From: Arcanobacterium_A hippocoleae
GTDB lineage: Bacteria; Actinomycetota; Actinomycetes; Actinomycetales; Actinomycetaceae
Direction: 5' to 3'
Length of the DNA: 64,000 bases
Assembly: GCF_031456295.1 (NCBI RefSeq)
Contig: NZ_JAVDUJ010000001.1
Location: 1,116,001-1,180,000 of the forward strand
In this document: positions 59,051 through 64,000 of the stretch, piece after piece
Layout of the letters: every line of letters begins with the position of its first letter
Numbering within the stretch: position 1 is the stretch's first letter
Notes under the pieces: model-generated
The model's database searches: none
Told to the model about the DNA's origin: nothing
Seen by the model: the letters and a program-made list of their open reading frames with translations, nothing else
Made by a program: the position numbers and the translations under genes

Positions 59051-60618
59051 ACCGCACCGTCACCGCGATACCCGCAACAAAGAAGCTTCGATCTGCCGCA
59101 GCCTCATCTGGGGTACCGGCACGCAGAAGGGTCGCCGCCTACGCTCGCGTCTCTACCGAGATGGAAGAACAAACCTCCTCGTATGAGGCACAGATCGACT
59201 ACTACACCACCTACATTCGCTCCCGTAATGATTGGCAGTTCGCGGGAATGTACTGCGATGAAGGGATCTCTGGCACCTCCATGAAACGCCGTGAGGGATT
59301 CCAAACCATGATCGATGACGCCCTGGCAGGAAAAATCGACCTGATCCTGACCAAGTCCGTCTCCCGATTCGCACGCAACACCGTCGACTCGCTCACCACC
59401 GTACGCAAGCTCAAAGACGCAGGCGTGGAAGTGTATTTTCAGAAGGAGAATATTTACACCTTTGACGCCAAAGGCGAATTGCTCATCACGATCATGTCGA
59501 GCCTGGCGCAAGAAGAATCCCGCTCCATCTCCGAAAACGTGACCTGGGGGCACAGGAAGCGTTTTGCCGATGGGAAGATTATGGTGCCCTACAAATCGCT
59601 GCTCGGATACAAGAAAGGCGAGGACGGCAACCTCGTCATCGACGAGACCCAGGCACCAACCGTGAGGTTGATCTACCAACTTTTCCTTGACGGGATGGCG
59701 ATCAGCGAGATCAAAACCGAACTCGCTGCCCGCAAGATTCTCACCCCGCGTGGGAAAGAAGTGTGGTCAACCTCCACGGTGCGCTCAATCTTGTCCAACG
59801 AGAAATACAAGGGCGACGCCCTCCTGCAAAAGACGTTCACCACTGATTTTTTAACCAAACGTATGAAAGTCAACGCCGGTGAAGTGCCTCAATATTATGT
59901 GTCGGGCAACCATGACCCGATTATTGCTCCGCGTATTTGGGATCAAGTCCAATACGAACTAGCTACCCGCCATGGCAACACTTCAACGGCGAAAGTCGGC
60001 TTGTTCTCCACCCGGCTCAAATGCTTTCAGTGTGGAGCATGGTATGGGCGTAAAACGTGGGCGTCGAACACGAAATACAAATACACGGTCTGGCAATGCA
60101 ACCACAAATACACAGACGAACATCCCTGCAGCAGCGCGACGGTGAAAGACGAGCAAATCAAGAATGCCTTCGTCCAAGCACTCAACCAACTGATCGCCTG
60201 CCAGTCACGGCACAGCTGTCTGCCGCAGGTTTTTGATGGCATGTTTGATACGAGTCGTTTGGAAGAACAAACCGTAGCGTGCCAGGCCACACTCGTGGAG
60301 CTCACCGAGCGGATCAAGGCGCTGATTAATGAGAATCAGCAACGCGCGCTCGATCAAGACGCCTACCAAAACAAGTACACCGAGCTCGATACTGCCTACC
60401 GTAAGATACTCGCATGCAAAGCGAGCCTAGAAGCGGATATTGCAGCGAACGCTGCCAAGCACGCTGCCATCACCACAACTCTAGGCGATCTGGCAGGGGA
60501 GCCAGTGAGCGAGTTTCACCCTGCGCAGTGGAGCGCACTCATCGACCACGCTGTGGTTAGTGAGGATGCGATCCGGTTCGTGTTCCGGGTTGGCGAGGAA
60601 GTGAGCATCCGGCTTTAG
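59047..60618 (+). CDS. Large serine recombinase 2 with coiled coil
   Basis: A 523-residue large serine integrase: VAAYARVSTEMEEQTSSYEA (catalytic Ser), MYCDEGISGTSMKRREGFQT, SVSRFARNTVDSLTTVRKLK; the Recombinase domain with LSNEKYKGDALLQKTFTTDF; a zinc ribbon CFQCGAWYGRK...CNHKYTDEHPC; and a C-terminal coiled coil (QATLVELTERIKALINENQQ) needed for synapsis control. ATG 59047 overlaps the previous stop. It is the likely integrase. The attachment site should lie near this gene in the free phage. Confidence 0.94.
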   Translation: MNRTVTAIPATKKLRSAAASSGVPARRRVAAYARVSTEMEEQTSSYEAQIDYYTTYIRSRNDWQFAGMYCDEGISGTSMKRREGFQTMIDDALAGKIDLILTKSVSRFARNTVDSLTTVRKLKDAGVEVYFQKENIYTFDAKGELLITIMSSLAQEESRSISENVTWGHRKRFADGKIMVPYKSLLGYKKGEDGNLVIDETQAPTVRLIYQLFLDGMAISEIKTELAARKILTPRGKEVWSTSTVRSILSNEKYKGDALLQKTFTTDFLTKRMKVNAGEVPQYYVSGNHDPIIAPRIWDQVQYELATRHGNTSTAKVGLFSTRLKCFQCGAWYGRKTWASNTKYKYTVWQCNHKYTDEHPCSSATVKDEQIKNAFVQALNQLIACQSRHSCLPQVFDGMFDTSRLEEQTVACQATLVELTERIKALINENQQRALDQDAYQNKYTELDTAYRKILACKASLEADIAANAAKHAAITTTLGDLAGEPVSEFHPAQWSALIDHAVVSEDAIRFVFRVGEEVSIRL

Positions 60619-60637
60619 ATCTGAAATGAAGATTCTG

Positions 60638-60672
60638 ACCCGTTCGTGCATAAGTGCGCGGACGGGCTTTTC
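60638..60672 (+). terminator. Terminator after the recombinases
   Basis: CCCGTTCGTGC pairs with GCGCGGACGGG around ATAAGT with G-U pairs (60639-60666), then CTTTTCT. It closes the integration module and probably the prophage. Confidence 0.65.
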
Positions 60673-60751
60673 TCATGCCCAGAAAACCTCACAAGGGCGA
60701 GGCGCTGGCGATTGGAAAGTATTTCCGCAGGTCAAGGCTAACGCGCTAAAC

Positions 60752-60793
60752 ACTCGCTAACGTTTTGACCCCCTTGGGGCATACTCGCTAACG
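60752..60793. repeat. Direct repeat ACTCGCTAACG near the right end, candidate att region
   Basis: ACTCGCTAACG occurs at 60752-60762 and 60783-60793, with a shorter GGCTAACG at 60736-60743. The repeats lie between the recombinase terminator and the tRNA-Gly gene, where attR of the prophage is expected. I found no convincing matching core at the left end. Confidence 0.35.
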
Positions 60794-60825
60794 CAACCGG
60801 GGACTTATCATTTTCGACGTCATAG

Positions 60826-60899
60826 TGGAGCGGGTGACGGGAATCGAACCCGCCTCTGCAGCTTGGGAAGCTGCCATTCTACCGATGAACTACACCCGC
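60826..60899 (-). tRNA. tRNA-Gly (CCC anticodon)
   Basis: The minus strand folds as a complete cloverleaf: acceptor GCGGGTG / CACCCGC, D-arm GTTCATCGGTAGAAT, anticodon stem GCAGC/GCTGC with loop TTCCCAA (anticodon CCC), T-arm CGGGTTCGATTCCCG, discriminator T, and an encoded CCA at 60826-60828. It is a host gene adjoining the recombinase module. Serine integrases rarely use tRNA genes, so it is not necessarily the attachment site. Confidence 0.95.
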
Positions 60900-61072
60900 G
60901 AACCCTCTAAGTGTAGCTCGAAACCAAAATACGAGCAAATACATGTATGGGTAATTTCGGGAAATCTCACAAATTTAGCTGTTGATCAGCTATTCAGCAT
61001 TTGCTTCAAGCTTCAAAAAAACACGTACAGCATACGAGCAAAGCCGCAAAACTGTTCGCTTGCAAATACGAG

Positions 61073-61306
61073 TTACTTTTCACGACGAAGCCGAAATCTG
61101 CGCAACAATGCGCCAAGTACTGCGCCAAAAGTTCCCACTCCCGCAGAAAACAAGGCATAACACCAAGCCGAATCATTGTAGAAAACATAAATCGTCGAAA
61201 TGAAAATCAACGGCGCCACCCAAAATAGCACCGTCATCCATAAAATCTCACCAAGGGAACGCCGATCTGGCACTCGATTCCACGTTTTCCCCGCCTCATT
61301 TTCCAT
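61073..61306 (-). CDS. Small two-helix membrane protein
   Basis: A 77-residue protein starting at ATG 61306 with two hydrophobic segments (ILWMTVLFWVAPLIFISTIY, CYALFSAGVGTFGAVLGALL) and basic ends (RRFRLRREK). No family recognised. It lies downstream of nothing on its strand except intergenic DNA and reads toward the tRNA. Host gene, function unknown; real-gene status is moderate. Confidence 0.5.
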   Translation of the reverse strand: MENEAGKTWNRVPDRRSLGEILWMTVLFWVAPLIFISTIYVFYNDSAWCYALFSAGVGTFGAVLGALLRRFRLRREK

Positions 61307-61651
61307 AGCTCAATACTAAATAAGACCCCCTGAGCAGAAGGAAAAATTGCCAAATCCATTCTTGGAACATTCAAAACGCATCAAAGGCACGCAAATCTCT
61401 TTCCATAAACATCACATGAATAAAAGCAAGTAAAGTAAAGCAAATTCAAAATACAGGTTGCGCATTTCAAAACAGATTCATATTTTCACTGCGCTGCCCG
61501 TTAAAAGGGCATAAAATTTTAACGACACTTGCTCTCACGTCAGGTGACTTAGTAAATCACAGACCATCACAAATCTCACGCAAGATTTTACGTCTGACGA
61601 TTTACGGCTCATCTCAGAATTACATAAATTACCAAAGCTAGGAAGAGATTA
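61307..61651. other. AT-rich intergenic region before the 5'-nucleotidase
   Basis: No gene is seen. The region is AT-rich, contains a small GCCC/GGGC hairpin near 61498-61512 and presumably the promoters of the two divergent genes. No promoter pair stands out. AGGAAGAG precedes ATG 61652. Confidence 0.5.
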
Positions 61652-64000
61652 ATGAAGATTCCAATGAAGCGGCTTACAATTTCTGCCATCGCCGCACTCT
61701 CTTTGCTTTTAGCGCCACAATCAGCGCTTGCCGCAACAGATACGCCCGGTGCCGGCACTAACACTGGCACGGCTGCCACCGGAGCAACAGCCACCGCCCC
61801 AACTTCACCTACCACTGGCACCGAAACAGCGAATCCGAGCACCCCAAGTGCCGCCGCTGACTCCACCCCCGCCGCTGGCTCCGCCGCTGCTTCTACCTCA
61901 GCAGACCAAACAAACCCGAATCTCGTCACAATCGATCTTTATAACCTCACCGATATTCATGGTCATATCGAGAAAAAGGTTGACAAGAAGAAGAATAAGG
62001 TCACTGAGGCTGGTCTTTCTGCAATGGCATGTTATATCAATAAAGCACGCCAATCTAACCCCAATTCTCAATTCACCCTTCTTGGAGATAATATCGGCGC
62101 TTCCCCTTTCACTTCAGGATCGCAAAATGATAACCCTACAATTGCCGCTCTCAATGAGATGAATGTGTTCGCATCCACGATCGGCAACCATGAATTCGAT
62201 AAAGGAATTTCTGCTTTGAAAGATCGTTTCGAGGGGCGCAACGGGTTCACAAAAATCAAGTTCCCATATTTGGGTGCAAATGTGAAAGGCCTCGATCCTT
62301 ACCTGCAGCCGTATCAGATTTGGACTTCCCCGTCAGGCGTGAAAGTAGCGTTCATTGGCGCAATCGAAGATGACGTGGCGACCAAGCTCGCACCAGGCAC
62401 CGTCGATGAGCTCACCTTTGAAAAGCCAGCTCCGGTAATCAACAAGATCGCAGCAGAGCTAAAAACTAGTAAGCAAGCAGATATCGTGATCGCAATGTTT
62501 GATAATGACGTAGAACGCTCCTACCCTTTGATGGGTGAGCATGTGGACGGCATTATGGGCGGAGATACGCACAAGCCATACTATTTCACACAAGTAAAGG
62601 CGAGTGACGGCCACACCCTTTCAGCAACCGCTTCTGGCTCCTTCACTGACAATCTCTCGAATCTCCAATTCGTTTACGATCGGCAAAGCGGTAAAGTGGT
62701 TTCTTCAAAGGCAATTCAGATTTCAGCCGACACGGTAGCTGCATGCGGTACCGATCCAAAAGTTGAAGCAATTGTCTCCGCCGCCACCAAGAAAGCAGAA
62801 GCAAAGAAATCCGAAGTAGTAGCAAGAAATTTTGCAAACTTCTACCGTGGTGTGCAGGCTCAGGGCGAAAACCGCGGCACCGAATCCACTCTTGGCGGCT
62901 TGATTGCCGATTCAATGAAGCACTCCTTCAAACAGCTTGACGGCAAGCCGATCGATATTGGCATTATCAATGCCGGTGGGATTCGCGCTGACCTCACTCC
63001 GCAAGATGGCAATCTCACCGTCGGCGACATTTTCGCAACCCAGCCTTTCTCCAACGAAGTAGGTTATGTGAAGATGACGGGCGCACAGTTCAAGACTCTG
63101 CTTGAACAGCAGTGGAAGAAGTTAGGTAAGAACTCTTCACGCCCGATGCTGAAGCTCGGACTCTCTGCGAACGTAAAGTACACTTTCGACCCAGCAAAGC
63201 CGATGGGCGAGCGGATCACATCGATTTTGATCGACGGAAAGCAAATTGACCCAGCGAAAGTTTACTCGGTAGGTTCAGTCACCTTCCTCCTCGCAGGCGG
63301 CGACTCCTTTGACATCTTGAAAGATCCGGCAATCGCAAAGACGCTTACCCCGATTGCAGAAAACCTTGATCGTGATTCGTTCCAGAAATATCTTGCAGCT
63401 AATCCTCAGGTGCAGCCACGCTCAGCAGTTTCTTCTGTAGGCGTTACTTTGAATCATAAGATTGACGGGTTGAATGTGACGGCAAGCGTCGATTTGCGCG
63501 GTCTTTCTTTCTCTCACGAAAGCGAAGCACAAACCAAGAAAGTTACCGTAAAGCTCGGTACCGCAAGTGCAACCGCAGATGTAAACAATACGCTTGAAGA
63601 TGCAAACGCAGCAAAAGAAAAAGCAATCGTTACAGCCGACGGCGTAGGATACTTGAATAAGCCGATAGAGCTGACAACCACAGCAAAATGTGCTGCCAAT
63701 GCAAAATCAGTATTTATTCCGCTAACGGTTTTGAACGAGAAGGGTGTCGAGCTTGTTTCGGCAGCTGCCGGGATTGGGGTACACGTACCTTGCCCACATG
63801 CAGCAGCAAAACCAGGTACCAGCTCAGGTAATGCAAATATTGTTGGAATTACGAACAACGCTGGTGCTACCAGCGCTGTAGTTGATGCCAATGCCAATAA
63901 TGGGCAAGCAAAAGCCACAAATCCACGGTTAGCAAAGACTGGTAGCGAAGCTGCTGGTCTGCTTGCGCTTGCGTTACTCGCAGGGATCCTCGGCCTTGCA
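61652..64000 (+). CDS. Cell-wall-anchored 5'-nucleotidase / metallophosphatase, 3' end outside window
   Basis: A reading frame of 783 codons still open at the window end. Signal peptide MKIPMKRLTISAIAALSLLL, cleaved near ALAATD; a Thr/Ala/Pro-rich linker follows to about residue 85. The metallophosphatase domain has NLTDIHGHI (about 97-105), LLGDNIGASPF, TIGNHEFDKG and GGDTHK, the metal ligands of UshA/CpdB-type enzymes. The 5_nucleotid_C domain has GTESTLGGLIADSM, INAGGIRADL and LLAGGDSFDIL. The end shows LAKTG about 760 residues in, followed by a hydrophobic stretch: a sortase anchor. It would hydrolyse extracellular nucleotides, for purine salvage or to make immunosuppressive adenosine. 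Host gene. Confidence 0.9.
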   Translation, partial: MKIPMKRLTISAIAALSLLLAPQSALAATDTPGAGTNTGTAATGATATAPTSPTTGTETANPSTPSAAADSTPAAGSAAASTSADQTNPNLVTIDLYNLTDIHGHIEKKVDKKKNKVTEAGLSAMACYINKARQSNPNSQFTLLGDNIGASPFTSGSQNDNPTIAALNEMNVFASTIGNHEFDKGISALKDRFEGRNGFTKIKFPYLGANVKGLDPYLQPYQIWTSPSGVKVAFIGAIEDDVATKLAPGTVDELTFEKPAPVINKIAAELKTSKQADIVIAMFDNDVERSYPLMGEHVDGIMGGDTHKPYYFTQVKASDGHTLSATASGSFTDNLSNLQFVYDRQSGKVVSSKAIQISADTVAACGTDPKVEAIVSAATKKAEAKKSEVVARNFANFYRGVQAQGENRGTESTLGGLIADSMKHSFKQLDGKPIDIGIINAGGIRADLTPQDGNLTVGDIFATQPFSNEVGYVKMTGAQFKTLLEQQWKKLGKNSSRPMLKLGLSANVKYTFDPAKPMGERITSILIDGKQIDPAKVYSVGSVTFLLAGGDSFDILKDPAIAKTLTPIAENLDRDSFQKYLAANPQVQPRSAVSSVGVTLNHKIDGLNVTASVDLRGLSFSHESEAQTKKVTVKLGTASATADVNNTLEDANAAKEKAIVTADGVGYLNKPIELTTTAKCAANAKSVFIPLTVLNEKGVELVSAAAGIGVHVPCPHAAAKPGTSSGNANIVGITNNAGATSAVVDANANNGQAKATNPRLAKTGSEAAGLLALALLAGILGLA

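Noticed and set aside
60826..60899. tRNA-Gly as the prophage attachment site
   Set aside because: The neighbouring integrases are serine recombinases, which seldom use tRNA genes, and I found no duplicated tRNA 3' end at the left side.
1..64000. CRISPR array or cas genes
   Set aside because: No regularly spaced identical repeats of 24-40 bases with unique spacers were seen. The only dispersed repeats are the four bipartite copies kilobases apart.

Overview
This window looks like part of a chromosome from a Gram-positive actinobacterium, most likely the family Actinomycetaceae (Arcanobacterium, Trueperella or Actinomyces-like). The lineage is inferred from moderate-to-high GC with AT-richer flanks, frequent GTG starts, and a cell-wall-anchored 5'-nucleotidase ending in a sortase-like LAKTG motif. 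Most of the window, about 12.6 to 60.7 kb, is one siphovirus-type prophage or phage-derived element.

Left flank (1-5.6 kb): the 3' part of a YcaQ-type winged-helix DNA glycosylase, an MFS transporter coupled to a two-subunit thiamine-diphosphate decarboxylase, then two decayed IS3-family insertion sequences. Defence block (5.6-12.5 kb, minus strand): an overlapping operon encodes an ABC-three-component (ABC-3C) conflict system, with an HNH-like effector, a small middle component and a DUF2326 ATPase. Behind it come an Xre regulator and the wreck of a type I restriction methylase (hsdM), then a 55-aa protein and a Rad50/RloC-like zinc-hook ATPase.

Prophage early and replication region (12.7-25.9 kb, plus strand): a 47-aa basic protein, a highly structured untranslated stretch, a sigma-region-4-like regulator, the DUF2800/DUF2815/PolA module, an antirepressor, a primase-helicase, a VRR nuclease, an SNF2 helicase, a late-type regulator and an HNH nuclease. 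A HEPN-type Abi gene is inserted in reverse.

Packaging and structural region (30.0-57.0 kb): TerS, a phage S-adenosylmethionine synthetase with two DNA methyltransferases, an IS110 insertion, TerL, portal, ClpP-type protease, HK97-type capsid, connectors, tail tube, a -1 frameshifted tail chaperone, tape measure, tail tip, holin and a Cpl-7-type amidase. An integration module (57.1-60.6 kb) carries two tandem large serine recombinases. Beyond it lie a tRNA-Gly gene, a small membrane protein and the surface 5'-nucleotidase of the right flank.

The unusual feature is the cargo. Three gaps in the late region have been filled with host-like, lower-GC gene sets: (i) a peptidoglycan-binding/DUF1906 protein, a membrane protein and a ClbS/DfsB protein between the HNH gene and TerS; (ii) two successive cassettes, each with a small secreted two-cysteine hydrophobic protein and membrane proteins, between TerL and portal, separated by a second copy of the TerL 3' end; (iii) a secreted toxin-like protein and its probable immunity partner between the tail chaperone and the tape measure. 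The two TerL-portal cassettes share a promoter with a palindrome over the -10 box and a similar leader hairpin. A bipartite repeat with fixed spacing (TTTAACA, 11 bases, GTCGGCA) occurs before four phage modules and could be the signal of the phage's own sigma-like regulator. All functional statements come from reading the sequence; no database search was run.
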